A stretch of DNA of 64,000 nucleotides from Vespa crabro (GCF_910589235.1 NC_060955.1:1664501-1728500); one strand, 5' to 3'; shown: positions 41,366 through 52,804, counted from the stretch's first letter. Notes: generated from the letters alone by a model not told the origin. Translations and numbers: made by a program.

Positions 41366-43591
41366 TTATATATAAATTTTTAGGTACGAAGGAAGTTGGT
41401 GGTGCGTCGATTAGAAATGAATACTGCCCTATCGTAGGTGGATATCATTTCAAGTACAGCGTTAACGATGGATCATCGGTATCAACCGAATGCAATTCCT
41501 TCTTATCGGATCTTCATAACTGTCCTGACGGATCGGTTTTGCATTTAAAGTTCAATCGTTGCACCTTCGAATCACGCGGTAAGAGATTCGATTTCAACGA
41601 TCCTTTATCATTATATATTTGTAATAATACGATTGATAGATATAACTTAAGTGAATATTTTTTATACATAGAACTCAGTTTCAATTGTCTGGGTAGCTGG
41701 CCCGGTGGCCCTTATGGGTCAACGTATGTAGCCTTGATGGACAATGATGCGGTTAAAGAAAATCGTCCTCAGTATCGTTGCGGCGTAAGTATATAATAAA
41801 AAATGTACGAAGAAGAAAGAAAGAAGAAAAAAAAAAATAAAAATTAAGATAAATCGTTATTACAGTTGTTCCACGTTGATAACAAAAAAGGAAGAACATA
41901 TATGGCCTTCAGTAGCGATTCTAGCTGTACACAAAATTTAGATAATTCTACGAGCGGATACGAGACATTTGTTCTAAGCAAAACCGCTAATCAAAAGGCA
42001 ATACCAAATTATGTGAAAACCCATGTAGCAACGTTAGTATCTATAAACGATAATATAACGTTAATAAAATTTTAAAGGGTGGTACAGTCTACGTCATAAT
42101 AAATTCCTTTGTTTCAGATTTCCAAAGTGGGCACAGGGTTTGTGGGAAGAGTCCCTGATCGTAAATGGTACAATGACTTTCACCGATCTCAACGGATATA
42201 ACAGTTACACTTTCGTTACGGTAGAATCAAACGATGAAACTGGACGTTACGTAGTCTATTCAAAGGATCATTGGTAATACGCGATTTCTCATTTCCTAAT
42301 AACAGTCATTGAAAATTGAAACAATGAAATATCCATTAAAATTATTATCATTTATCTTTTAGCGAGAACGAAGCTTACGTATGCTTAATGATGAGACAAC
42401 GTAGTGAAAACGTATTAGAATTCACGATAGGTACGTATTTAGATATTTTTATAGGAATATATACGAATATACGTTTGAAATGATGACAATGCTTTTTCTT
42501 TTAAATGCATAATAAATTATATAGGGATGGTAATGAGTCCAGTTTATCAGAGTTATTTGTGCGATGATTCGAACTTCGACAAACCAGTATGGATGACTCA
42601 AGCGCGTAAGTATTTTATATTGGAAACTATTGTACATTACAAATGTTGTTAAATATGATAACAAATTTTTTTTATTATTTTTTTTTTTTTTTTTTTTTTT
42701 TATTATGATTAGGTATTGAGCGAATAGTAGAATCACCATGTCCAATAACAGGACAATATACGGGAAGGATAACCGACTTATCGGGCATGTGTGCAGAGTT
42801 GAGTAGCAATTGCAACACTCGAGAGATAATGTACTATAAAGTTTATGACTGTGAGTCCGAAGAACTCTATGAAGGTATATCAAAAAAAAAAAAATCTAGT
42901 ATTAATTTAAGACGAAAAAATCAAATGCACATTCCAATAATTCTTTCATACTTTCAGAACGGACATATTTGTGCTTAGGACAGTGGGAAGAGAAAGGTGT
43001 AATGTACACCTACACAATGAGAAACGATACTGGTACGAAGGAATGTTTTGTTGGTTTGATCGTTAACGACGAAGAGATATATATTAAGGAAGCAGGTGAT
43101 CATTGCATTAGAGATATAGATCCTAAGGAGCAAGGAATGAGATTGTATAAAAAAGGTAAATTATATTGAGCCTTTATAAATTAAATTGGTAATTTTATTT
43201 ATAGATAAATGTTGGTTTTCTTCTTTTTTTTCCACCCCTTTTGTTTTCAATTTCTCACACAATAAGATATTTCTTTTCTAGGACAATGTTATGGAAATTC
43301 TCCTAGTCCTGCACCAACGCCAATGAAACCGATTCCACGCAATCCTATATTAAGTACAACTCCACGATCTAGATTTTCGGGTAATAATTTAATGAAATAT
43401 TATATGTAAAATTTTGTTTTGTAAAATTTGTCTGTAATATTTTTTTTTTTTTTTTTTTTCACTCAGGTGGAACCACAAGAAGACCAGGAGGAAGCGTTAC
43501 GTCTTCCGCATCATCGAAAAATCTCCAAAGTTATGATTTTATTTTTGTAATGGTACTTGCCGTTTTTCTTAGAATATTTAATTTCACATAA
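32153..43591 (+). CDS. Secreted, Cys-rich, probably GPI-anchored insect protein (DUF7042-7045 type), 5'-partial
   Basis: Coding exons by GT-AG junctions that keep one frame: 32153-32390, 34703-34857, 41384-41578, 41672-41784, 41866-42032, 42118-42273, 42363-42430, 42525-42605, 42713-42874, 42958-43155, 43282-43380 and 43467-43591 (TAA). They total 1,757 nt: a 2-nt partial codon, then 584 codons plus stop. The first exon, with Met and signal peptide, was not found; it must end in phase 1 and lie upstream. Visible features are many paired cysteines, several N-x-S/T sites, repeated modules (GCYFPAEYQGEF near the start, FPKWAQGLWEE in the middle, CLGQWEEKGVMYTYT near the end), a Pro/Thr/Ser-rich linker and a hydrophobic C-terminus (DFIFVMVLAVFLRIFNF) after a Ser/Gly stretch, as in GPI signals. 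From memory it matches the insect DUF7044/7043/7042/7045 proteins, of unknown function. Exon structure is firm; the family name is moderately sure. Confidence 0.85.
32391..34702 (+). other. Intron of the secreted-protein gene
   Basis: 2.3-kb intron with GTAAAT donor and TTCTACAG acceptor. It contains C/T-rich tracts, (GA)n around 33000-33050 and 33574-33611, and (CT)n at 34241-34281. No further exon is supported. Confidence 0.8.
39717..39802. repeat. (CT)n microsatellite, 86 bp
   Basis: Uninterrupted CT dinucleotides, the longest pure CT tract in the window. It lies in the large intron of the secreted-protein gene. Confidence 0.95.
40816..40867. repeat. (TA)n microsatellite, about 52 bp
   Basis: Uninterrupted TA tract within the same intron. 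Confidence 0.95.
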
Positions 43592-43752
43592 TGGATGAAC
43601 GATACTTTCATTTTAGGAATGAATAACAATGACCCAATTAGATAACGAAACTCTATATTTACATAGGCTCGATGAACGTTTTATTCTCGACTAATTAAAT
43701 AAGGGATCGTTTGTAAGTAGAGAATTGCAATATTTAACATGAAACGCTATAC

Positions 43753-43796
<44 letters not shown>

Positions 43797-44778
43797 GTAA
43801 GTATAGCGTTACACATTATCGTAAAAAGTGTAGAAAGTTTACAATGCATTTTTATATTAAACTAACATATACTTTACTTACGAGGCACGAACTAAAAGAA
43901 ACGTAGCAAAATCAAAATGCATCATAAAATCTTCGCAATCTTCACTGGGAAGTTCTTAAAAAAAAAAAGTGTATAGAAACTCGAAAAATAACAATGAAAT
44001 TTTATACGTAGACGAGTCAAGAGACTATTTTACATAAAACTATAAAAATATAAAAACTACTACTATTGTCTATTACTGTAATATAATGACAAAATTCACA
44101 TTTTCTTTAGATCAAAAACACCTTGTAAAATACAAATCATTTTCATTTACTAGATATTGTAAATTATCGAAAATACCCAAAGATCTTGTAATCTTTTTAT
44201 TTCTTGATTCCTGATATAAACCAATGCATTATATACGATGCAAACATTTTATGTAATTGAACATAGTATGTAACATAATTATTTATATAATGTAAGCCAT
44301 GATTTCTTTATGTTTCATATTTAAAAATTTCTTCAGATTATTTTATATATTTTACAGTCGTACGTTCTATTAAAAAAAAAAAAAAAAAAAAAGAAAATAG
44401 AAAAAAGAAAAAATAAAATGATAAATTATTCAAAATTTCATAATTATATACAAAAATATTCTCATGCAGGCATAATATAGAAACATGAGCAACGATAAGA
44501 CTGATATATACCTTTGACTTTTACATATTTCAAGAGTATTTTTTTAAGAACAAACTTATGGTCATAACATTTTTCAAAACTATCTAAACAATATACGAAT
44601 AAGTTATAGGAGATTTATGGGATAATGAATCTTTCAAAATATCCAATGCTCATTTATAAAATTATTAAATTATGTAAAAATATATAACAGTACAGTCTTT
44701 AAATTCATTTTGCTTAATGCTCTATTTTTAAATATTAATATTCGGTGCAAAATATAAATTACATTATTCACGAAAGTA

Positions 44779-44784
44779 AATAAA
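44779..44784 (+). terminator. Possible AATAAA polyadenylation signal
   Basis: AATAAA on the + strand, 1.2 kb after the stop codon of the secreted-protein gene. Such hexamers are common in AT-rich DNA, so use of this one is uncertain. Confidence 0.25.
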
Positions 44785-44832
44785 ATATAAACTTTGTGTT
44801 TGTTTCAAATTATTATAAGAATATTTAAATGT

Positions 44833-44876
<44 letters not shown>

Positions 44877-45111
44877 GTTAAAACATAAATGTATATAATG
44901 TGTGTAAAAATTATTTTATTTATTAGCCTACAATAATATAATATAAGGTAAAATATACATGTAAACTTTTTGTTTTAATAACCACATAGTGTACAAAGCA
45001 ATAAGATTTTTTTTTTACTAATACAATAAAAAAGAAAAAAGAAAAAAAAAAAAGAATTTTTTATTACACAGCTAAATTACATGATAATAAAAATTTGTAT
45101 TTTAATGAAAA

Positions 45112-45117
45112 TTTATT
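45112..45117 (-). terminator. AATAAA signal of the alkyltransferase gene
   Basis: AATAAA on the - strand about 80 nt beyond the alkyltransferase stop codon, a typical distance. A second one lies at 45124-45129. Confidence 0.45.
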
Positions 45118-45195
45118 GTAAAATTTATTGAAAATGAAGGATAATAAATAATAAATAATTTAGTCTTATTAAGTAAATTATATAATTGATAAAAA

Positions 45196-45756
45196 TTAAT
45201 ATGTGTTACTTTCATAGGACAAAATACTTTCTTTGTATTTCACTCCGCAACTATATTTACTGCTACCATTTTTTCCCATAACACGATGACATGGTATTAA
45301 ATATGCTATTCGATTTTTTCCTATAGCAGTTGCAACTGCTCTTACAGCTTTTGGTTTGTTTATTAACTGAGCGATCTGTTCGTAAGTAGTTGTTTTACCT
45401 TTTGGTATAGACATTAAAGCCTTCCATACTTCTATTTGAAAATTTGTTCCCTTTAAAAGTACTAATATTGATTTCTCTTCTTTTTCATTGCTCAAAGTAA
45501 GAATATCTTTCATAATATTACTTATCATTTGAATAGAATCTTTTATTATTTTTGACATAGGCCATTCATTTTCTAAATCTTTCACTGCATCAGTGTCATC
45601 CTTAACAACAAATGCAAAATGCAATATAGCTTTATCGGTATCAGTTAAACCTATAATACATCTTCCAAAAGGTGCATCATAAAAATCATAATAGATTTGG
45701 AAGTTATTATGATCCTTTTTATATGCCTCCGAAGATATAGTTTGAAAAATAATCAT
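45196..45756 (-). CDS. agt: Methylated-DNA-protein-cysteine methyltransferase (O6-alkylguanine repair)
   Basis: Single uninterrupted exon, 186 aa. The enzyme transfers an alkyl group from O6-alkylguanine in DNA irreversibly to its own cysteine, a one-use repair reaction in the nucleus. The acceptor motif IPCHRV is present with Cys at residue 156. Upstream are the DNA-binding helix-turn-helix and arginine finger region (KPKAVRAVA, Arg139) and the conserved GTNFQIEVWKAL segment at about residues 103-114. The C-terminal YSCGVKYKESIL matches the family's closing helix region, with YSCG where human MGMT has YSGG. The N-terminal domain (about 1-95) is weakly conserved, as usual. Several stretches (KNRIAYLIPCHRV, CGVKYKESIL) look closer to Ada-type C-terminal domains than to human MGMT, but no Ada N-terminal domain is present. 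Divergent from the next gene across 473 bp. Confidence 0.93.
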   Translation of the reverse strand: MIIFQTISSEAYKKDHNNFQIYYDFYDAPFGRCIIGLTDTDKAILHFAFVVKDDTDAVKDLENEWPMSKIIKDSIQMISNIMKDILTLSNEKEEKSILVLLKGTNFQIEVWKALMSIPKGKTTTYEQIAQLINKPKAVRAVATAIGKNRIAYLIPCHRVMGKNGSSKYSCGVKYKESILSYESNTY

Positions 45757-46229
45757 GATTTTTTTTTATATCACTACGCATATACTTTTAATATTCTTAA
45801 TATATTTTTCTTACGAGTTTTCAAATTAGAATTTCTCAAGTATCATAAGTAAATTGAATTAATTCAAATTAACAAAATAGTTCGATAACCTATTAAAATT
45901 TTCATAAGTTCACATGAATAAAATGATCAATATTTTACAAATAATAACATATAAATACATACACATATGTGAAATTTTGTTTTTTTCACGAAATACTTAT
46001 TGGAAAAATAAAATAATTACGAATTTTAATGTGTTTCTTTTTCCCTGCTAACTGTTATAAATATGCTTGCACACTTGCTCCCTCTTCGTATACATTCATT
46101 CATCTTCCATTATACTATGAAAATTCTATTTTCTAACCTAGTATCAATATTCTACTTATAATAAGACTATTTTAAAAGAAGTGTCTTCATCAGATTTATT
46201 TATTTTAATTTATAAAATTAAATTATATA
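45757..46229. promoter_or_regulatory. Divergent promoter interval
   Basis: 473 bp separates the start codons of the alkyltransferase (-) and the USPL1-like gene (+). Both 5' UTRs and promoters must fit here, unless there are untranslated upstream exons. No TATA box or initiator can be assigned with confidence. Confidence 0.5.
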
Positions 46230-47805
46230 ATGCAAGAATTTTGTCCATTATGCGATAAAAGAGGATTCAGAAGAAGAATAAAAGCTTTACAAATTAATTT
46301 TCATGAGGCTATATGGGCATGTGAAGGAGAAGAAGTATATTGTTTCTTTGCTATGTGAAAACATATTTAATCTCATTTAATACTTTATTGTATACGTGTA
46401 TATATATATGTATATATATAAAGGATTTTATAATATTTAAAAATTGTATTATATTTTTAGTGTGAATGGCCATTTGGTCATGCAGACTTTATATTCATCC
46501 AAAGGAAAGTTGGAAATACTTGGTCATGTTATTGGGATGATTTTAATTTGAAAACAATGAATAATTATGTACCAGTATCTACAGAATTAACATTATATAC
46601 ACCCCCAGAAACTCCTTCTACTGATTCTGTTTTAAAAGAATTTTTAACAGGTACACAGTGCTCTAACGATAATGCTATTATAAATGTTATAAATACTAAC
46701 ATCTGTATTAATGAAATATGAACCAAGAAAATTTACTTCTGTTTCAGATCATGATGGATACTGCTTAAAAAATAATGAATCAGAAAATATTGACAATAAA
46801 TCTCAAAATGTTGACATACATGTAGAAGACTGCGAACAGGATCAAACTAATGATCAGCCTTTTTATAAAAATGATAAAAATAATCCCTATTATGAAAATA
46901 CCAATAATATAATCAGCATAGAAAATGTATCTAAGAAAATACTTTCAAGAACAGAAGAATCTAATTTAAAAGAAAATATTATAAATTCAAAATATAGTTG
47001 CAATGCTAATAAAATGAAAAATGACTTAGATAATTGTGTAACCAAACAAATAGAAAATAACAAAGACACGTCAAATATTAGCAATATTAACAAAAATCAT
47101 AATGATGTAGAATCTCCTAATTCTACATTAGATCCAAAATTGCAAATAAATAAATTTACTGGAGAAAGTACTACACCTTCTAATTTAAAGGTAACAAGAG
47201 TGGAAATAGATGGTTTACCTATAACTGTCTCTTATGAAGCATCTATATCTCCACTTATGCCTATCACAGTACCAAAAATTAATGCAAATTTTATTACAAC
47301 AGAATGTAGTAACACCTCTCAGTCAATTGACTCAAGTTCTTCTATAACTACATTGAATACAATTCATAAAACAACTAATAAACAATTAAAAAGTATATCT
47401 GTAGGTAAACAATATAAAAAATTTGATTTTCATGCCATAAAAAGAAAATCACAGCCAACTGTTGACAATAACGATCAAAGTTCAGACAGTAAATGTTTAT
47501 CGAATTCAAATGAAGATATCTCTAATATTAAATCTAGTAAATCTAATCTACATTCTAATATTCAAATTCAAAAACAAAATTCACCTGAAACTATTAAACC
47601 TTGTCCTTCTTTGGATGTTAATGACAATGCAAAGGCAAAAGTTGTGACAAATGAATCATTGGAAAATCCTACGGTGGAACCTGAAATAAACGTAGAAAAT
47701 TTATTAAATGATTTATTGAAAAGTGATGATACGTCCATAGAAATAAATAAAAATTATGAAATATCAAATAATGATGAAGATTGGATACATTCTTTGTTAT
47801 ATTAA
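46230..47805 (+). CDS. Protein with USPL1-like N-terminal zinc motif, no peptidase domain
   Basis: Three exons: 46230-46334, 46461-46650 and 46748-47805, giving 450 aa with all junctions in frame. The start opens with MQEFCPLCDKRG. Residues 1-42 contain a C-x2-C (Cys5, Cys8) and C-x4-C (Cys31, Cys36) zinc-ribbon pattern, with NFHEAIWACEGEECEWPFG. From memory this closely parallels the N-terminus of vertebrate USPL1, a SUMO isopeptidase of Cajal bodies (CPACREKG ... SIFLCEDLQCIYPLG). The remaining ~350 residues are Asn/Ser/Lys-rich and probably disordered, with no Cys/His catalytic domain, and end in an acidic-hydrophobic tail NNDEDWIHSLLY. It may therefore be a non-catalytic relative or scaffold. 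The similarity is my own reading; function is not assigned. Confidence 0.8.
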
Positions 47806-47967
47806 TTTATAATTTATTAGATTTTAATTAACATACACAGTACATTATATTTATTATCAAAATGTTATGTAAAATAAATATTTTCGAAGCTGCTTCTAAA
47901 TTCTTTCATTAATTCACTAAAATAACAAGTTTCCACCTGTTATGTTAATAATGTCTAGATATACAAA

Positions 47968-47998
<31 letters not shown>

Positions 47999-48583
47999 TC
48001 TTGAAAGGGACGAAAAATATCTTTTATCAATTAAAATATTTTATGATTATCAAAATAAACATTTAAAACTATATATATACATGTAGCTTATATTTTAACA
48101 ATATTATTTATATAAAGATTACATTTGGTTAGTGTAGTTAATATAAATACGCTACATCGCGTTTTTAAAGGTTAACGTGAGCGTGATCGTAAAACTTGAA
48201 AAATATTTACGAGCGATTTGAAGTTTAGCGGGGAAGATTAAATGTCTTGATAAAATTATTACTTAAGAGATAATATTACGACACAATTTATCAAACGTTG
48301 TAACATTACATGAAATTAAAATCAGTACTAAATAACGATTTAACGGTATAAGTGTAATCATCGTATAAATATATATAGCGAATTATAGATTGATCTTTGG
48401 TGATAGTATAAACATTGTTATTATTATATAATTAATTAACAAATTTTTATTTGAAATAAATAAAAAAATCAACTTAATACCAAATAATATATTTTTTTTT
48501 TTTATATCTTGTTCTTACCTAATATATCGTCATTAGAAAAGGCCTATAAACAAATTCTGATATCAATAAAATAAATATTAATT
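47806..48583. other. Intergenic: USPL1-like 3' end and PGM2 promoter
   Basis: Both genes run on the + strand. The interval has an AATAAA at 47873-47878, (TA)n near 47968-47990, and a less AT-rich stretch near 48150-48215 (CATCGCG, GGTTAACGTGAGCGTGATCG) that may belong to the PGM2 promoter. Confidence 0.6.
47873..47878 (+). terminator. AATAAA signal of the USPL1-like gene
   Basis: AATAAA on the + strand 68 nt after the stop codon, a plausible polyadenylation signal. Confidence 0.5.
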
Positions 48584-51500
48584 ATGTCCTCTAAACATTC
48601 AATAAATACTGGCAATACTATATTGGATGAAAAGATCAATGAATGGTTACAATGGAATCAGGTATAAACTATTAAAATAAATAATTATATAATTTTTGTT
48701 CTTTGCACTTATTAATCATATTATATGTTTTTATTTTATTCAGGATTCAATAGCTGAAAAAGAAATTGAGAATATTATTAATAATGATGATGTCCAACTA
48801 TTATCTAATCTTTTTCTTAAAAGATTAGAATTTGGTACTGCTGGTCTTCGAGGTCGAATGGGTCCAGGATATAGTCAAATGAACGATTTAGTAATTGTAC
48901 AAACAGGTCAAGGCCTGACAAAATATTTACTTAGTACTATGCCTAATTTATTACAACAAGGTGTTATAATAGGATATGATGGTCGTCATAACAGTAAAAG
49001 GTTTATAAATAATGTAATATATATGTATTTAAAAATTTTAAGTATTATATATTATCTATTATATAACGATAATATACATTATTTTAGATTTGCAGAATTG
49101 ACAGCAGCTGTTTTTATAGCAAATAATATTAAAGTTTATTTATTTTCTAAAGTTTGTCCAACGCCGTTTATACCTTATGGTGTATTACAATATAAATGTG
49201 CAGCTGGAATTATGATAACTGCATCTCATAATCCAAAATATGATAATGGTTATAAAGTATATTGGGAAAACGGTGCACAAATTGTATCGCCTCATGATAA
49301 AGAAATTCAAAAAAATATATTGGAAAATTTGGAACCATCTGAATCATCGTGGCATATATCCAAAGTATATGAGTCTCCTTTATATAAAGATCCTCTAAAT
49401 GATATCATGCTATCTTATTTTGAAAGTATTAAAGAAAATGTTTTATATCCTGAAGTAAATAAAAATACTATTCTAAAATTTACTTATACTGCTATGCATG
49501 GTGTTGGAAATGATTACATGACTGCAGCATTTAATGCTGTAAATGTTAAGGTATTTATTAAATTTTTTTTTGACAAAGAGTATTTATAAAATATTACTAC
49601 TACAAGAAAGATTAAAAGAAATAATCTCAGTTATCCTTATTATATTGCAGCCATTTATAGCCGTTGAGGAACAAAAATTACCAGATCCAGAATTTCCAAC
49701 AGTTAAATTTCCAAATCCAGAAGAAGGAAAGAGTGCTCTTGATTTAAGTATCAAAACTGCGAATCAACATTCATCATCTATTATTCTTGCTAATGATCCA
49801 GATGCCGATCGCCTTGCTTGTGCAACAAAAACTAAAACGTTAAGAAATATTTTTAAATGTATATAAAGATCGTTTAGTTCTTTAACAATGGAAAAATATT
49901 TTCTTTTTTTATTACAGCGGAGAATGGTATATATTTAATGGCAATGAATTGGGTGCATTATTGGCTTGGTGGATGTTACATATATATAAAGTACAATATC
50001 CAGATGCTGATATTAGTAACGTTTATATGCTTTCATCTACAGTTTCTAGTAAAATCTTAGCTTCAATGGCTAAAAAGGAAGGTTTCAATTTTGAGGTTTG
50101 TATTTCATAAATATTAGATAATGTAAAATGATTTATTTGTGAATTTTAATTTTAAAAATCATATTATAATAATTTAATAATTCAATATTTATAGGAAACT
50201 TTAACAGGATTTAAATGGATGGGCAACAGAACCGTAGAATTGATAAAAGAGGGTAAAGATGTTTTATTTGCATTTGAAGAAGCTATTGGTTTTATGTGTG
50301 GTTCTCTTGTACTGGATAAAGATGGTATTAATGCTGGTATATGTGTGGTTCAAATGGCAACTTATTTAGAAACTATTGGGCTTTCTCTTTATGATAAATT
50401 GGAAGAAATATACAACACGTATGACATTCTTTTTTATCATAGATGATTATTTCAGAATGTAAAATAATAAAAAAAAAAAGAAAGTTGATTATATTTATTT
50501 AACAGGTATGGATGGCATATCTCATTAATATCTTATTGGATTTGTCACAAATCAAACACAATTAAAGCAATATTTGAACGTTTGAGAAATTACGATGGAA
50601 ATCAAAATACGGTAAGTATATTTTGATAATATACTAATAACCAAAAAAAAAAAAGAAAGAAATCTATTTCTTATTATTTCTTATTATTTTCTTATTCATT
50701 CCTTCCTATTTATTATTATTTTTATTTAGAGTTATATTGTATCTTATATGGTTATTTTCTTATTTGCTTAGTCATTCGTAACACAATATATGCAGGAAAG
50801 TTTCTAGTAGAATATATTTAACATTATATGGCTGCAAGGTCAATTAATTGCATGCACAGTAATACATGAGATTGTAAAAGATGGCCAATAGTACTCATAC
50901 TTTTATATTACAACACTTAAATTAGTGTAATTATGCACATGTGTTAGTAATCGTAGTTCCATTAATTTTTTTTATTCTCGGAATGTTAAATGCAGTGAAA
51001 CAATATTAATTCTAATATGTTATAAAGGTGTCATTATTAAAATATTACGAGAAATAGAAGTTTCTTTTATAGATCTTTCAAATTATAGCGAGTATATATA
51101 TATATATATAAAATAGAAAAAGTTTAGGAGAATTTGATAATGTACATTATAGTGTAATTTTATGTAGATAAAATCGTGCATAAGTAATTATATAAAAACA
51201 AATAGTAGATTTTTTGTTTTTTTTTCAAGAAAATTAATTATTTTATAAAATATATTTTTTATATATAATTTTACATTGGTACCAGATTAAAATTGAATGA
51301 AATCAACTTTATTTACTATATAATGAATTATTATGTGTTTTTATGTACTTTTTCATATAACTTAATTAACGTATAAAAAAAGCAGCATTTTATTTTGAAG
51401 TAGATAAACTATATAGCTATATAGCAAAAATGTCAAATATGTGGACAGACAAATCGGTGAAAATTTGTCTCGTATTTGTGACACTTCTACCCTTTTTTCT

Positions 51501-52173
51501 TTTCGCTGTGCTTGCGATGCCTGTTATACAATCTCTTTATTGCCTTACACCATTTTTTAATGAAACTATAGATTAGACTCTATTATAAGTGAGTAAAATA
51601 TATTCTAATATTTATATTAAAAAAAAAAAAATGTTTATTTCTGTTATTTATTAAATTTAATATATATTTGTGTGTTTTATATTTTCAGTATCCAACGAGC
51701 ATTCTTGACGGAAAATATTCTATAATTGGTATTCGTGATTTAACAACAGGTTATGATAATACTAAACCAGGGAATAAAGCTATTTTACCTATTTCCAAAT
51801 CCAGTCAAATGATTACGTTTACATTTGATAATGGTTTAGTTACAACCTTAAGAACTAGCGGTACAGAACCTAAAATCAAATATTACTGCGAATTATGTGC
51901 ATCTCCCAAAGAGCAGTGAGTATTAGTTAACAATTTAAGTAACTATATACATTGCATTATTTAAATATACACATATATTTATTTTAATATATAATAATCT
52001 TGTAAGTATCTACTAATAGTTGTAAAAAAGTAATGTCATTTTTTCTTTTTTTCTTTTTTTTTTTTTTTAGAGATATAAACAAATTGAAATGCACACTTAA
52101 TGAAATGGTCACTGCTATTGTAGCAGAGTTTCTTCAACCTGAATTTAATGAACTCATACCACGTGATATATAG
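48584..52173 (+). CDS. Pgm2: Phosphoglucomutase-2 / phosphopentomutase
   Basis: Nine exons: 48584-48661, 48744-49000, 49088-49550, 49651-49838, 49918-50095, 50195-50418, 50506-50611, 51689-51915 and 52071-52173. They give 607 aa, close to the usual ~612. The enzyme interconverts 1- and 5-phosphates of ribose and deoxyribose and 1- and 6-phosphates of glucose, in the cytosol. All four alpha-D-phosphohexomutase signatures are present: the phospho-serine loop TASHNPK (Ser about 158), the metal site DPDADR (about 315-320), the sugar-specificity loop FEEAIG (about 415-420) and the phosphate-binding RTSGTEPKIK (about 553-562). The N-terminal FGTAGLRGRMGPG is typical of PGM2 rather than PGM1. Introns are 76-155 nt except the seventh, at 1,077 nt, which carries a small membrane-protein ORF. 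An uninterrupted run of 52 A begins 38 nt after the stop. Confidence 0.96.
51372..51379 (+). promoter_or_regulatory. TATA-like box before the intronic small ORF
   Basis: TATAAAAA lies 58 nt upstream of the ATG at 51430. That spacing would put transcription start near 51400-51405 with a short 5' leader. In AT-rich DNA such a match can occur by chance. Confidence 0.3.
51430..51576 (+). CDS. Possible nested small membrane protein, 48 aa
   Basis: An ATG-to-TAG frame lies wholly inside PGM2 intron 7, on the same strand. The context CAAAAATG is a good insect start context. The product begins MSNMWTDKSVK and has one strong hydrophobic segment at about residues 12-34 (ICLVFVTLLPFFLFAVLAMP). It has two Cys and ends near NETID with an N-x-T site. 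The local sequence is of higher complexity and less AT-rich than the rest of the intron. This intron is about seven times longer than any other in the gene. I do not recognise the protein. It could be a real nested micropeptide gene or a chance frame. Confidence 0.4.
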   Translation: MSNMWTDKSVKICLVFVTLLPFFLFAVLAMPVIQSLYCLTPFFNETID

Positions 52174-52209
52174 ATCTAAGTAAAATTATTATGACAATAT
52201 GAACTATGA

Positions 52210-52210
<1 letters not shown>

Positions 52211-52262
<52 letters not shown>
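52211..52262. repeat. Poly(A) homopolymer, 52 nt
   Basis: Uninterrupted A run in the presumed PGM2 3' UTR, with unique sequence continuing after it. It is the longest homopolymer in the window. Confidence 0.95.
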
Positions 52263-52264
<2 letters not shown>

Positions 52265-52769
52265 GCATAAGGAAAAAACGAATTACAGTTTTATAATTAT
52301 TATCTTATAAATATGAAGTTTTTATAAATGTAAAAATGTTTTTGATGATTTTGTTTTGTATTATAGTTTAAAGTACAAGATGTATTGTAATTCATTGTTT
52401 ATCATTATTAAATAAGCAGGATTTTAAAAACAGTTTTCTCAAAGAAATACGTATCTATAAATTTTTACAAGTTTTATAGATTTTTTTATTAAAACGTGAT
52501 GATCATATATATTAACACTTTAATGGCTTGAATATACTAAAGAATTTGTACCTAATTCTGACCAAAGTTCAGTAATAAATGTGACTAAAAGTTGTAGCTT
52601 TAAGTTAACTGTTATATTATATAATATTATAATATATTAATTATTCAATGCTGTGATGTTATGTGCATCGTTATATATTTTACTTGATGATATATATATA
52701 TATGTCAGATAGATTTCAGTCAATTGGGTATATTAAATAACAAATATATGCACATATATACAAACAATA

Positions 52770-52775
52770 TTTATT
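52770..52775 (-). terminator. AATAAA signal of EF-1-beta
   Basis: AATAAA on the - strand 30 nt beyond the stop codon of EF-1-beta. Confidence 0.5.
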
Positions 52776-52804
52776 AACTCATTATTAAAATTACTGAGAA
52801 GCTT

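Larger units (their letters stand above)
34858..41383 (+). other. Large intron of the secreted-protein gene
   Basis: 6.5-kb intron with GTGAGT donor and TTTTTAG acceptor. The flanking exons join in frame (phase 1). It is dense in simple repeats: poly(A/T) near 35102-35123 and 35704-35737, (GA)n near 36566-36602 and 36624-36662, CTT-rich 36797-36895, poly(A) near 37051-37080, (CT)n 39717-39802 and (TA)n 40816-40867. No additional exon is supported. Confidence 0.8.
43592..45195. other. Convergent intergenic region
   Basis: Holds the 3' UTR of the secreted-protein gene (+) and that of the alkyltransferase gene (-). AT-rich, with a 40-nt poly(T) at 44835-44874. No coding signal is seen. Confidence 0.7.
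52174..52804. other. Convergent 3' region of PGM2 and EF-1-beta
   Basis: The 3' UTRs face each other. A 52-nt poly(A) lies at 52211-52262. Otherwise the sequence is AT-rich with no coding signal. Confidence 0.75.
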
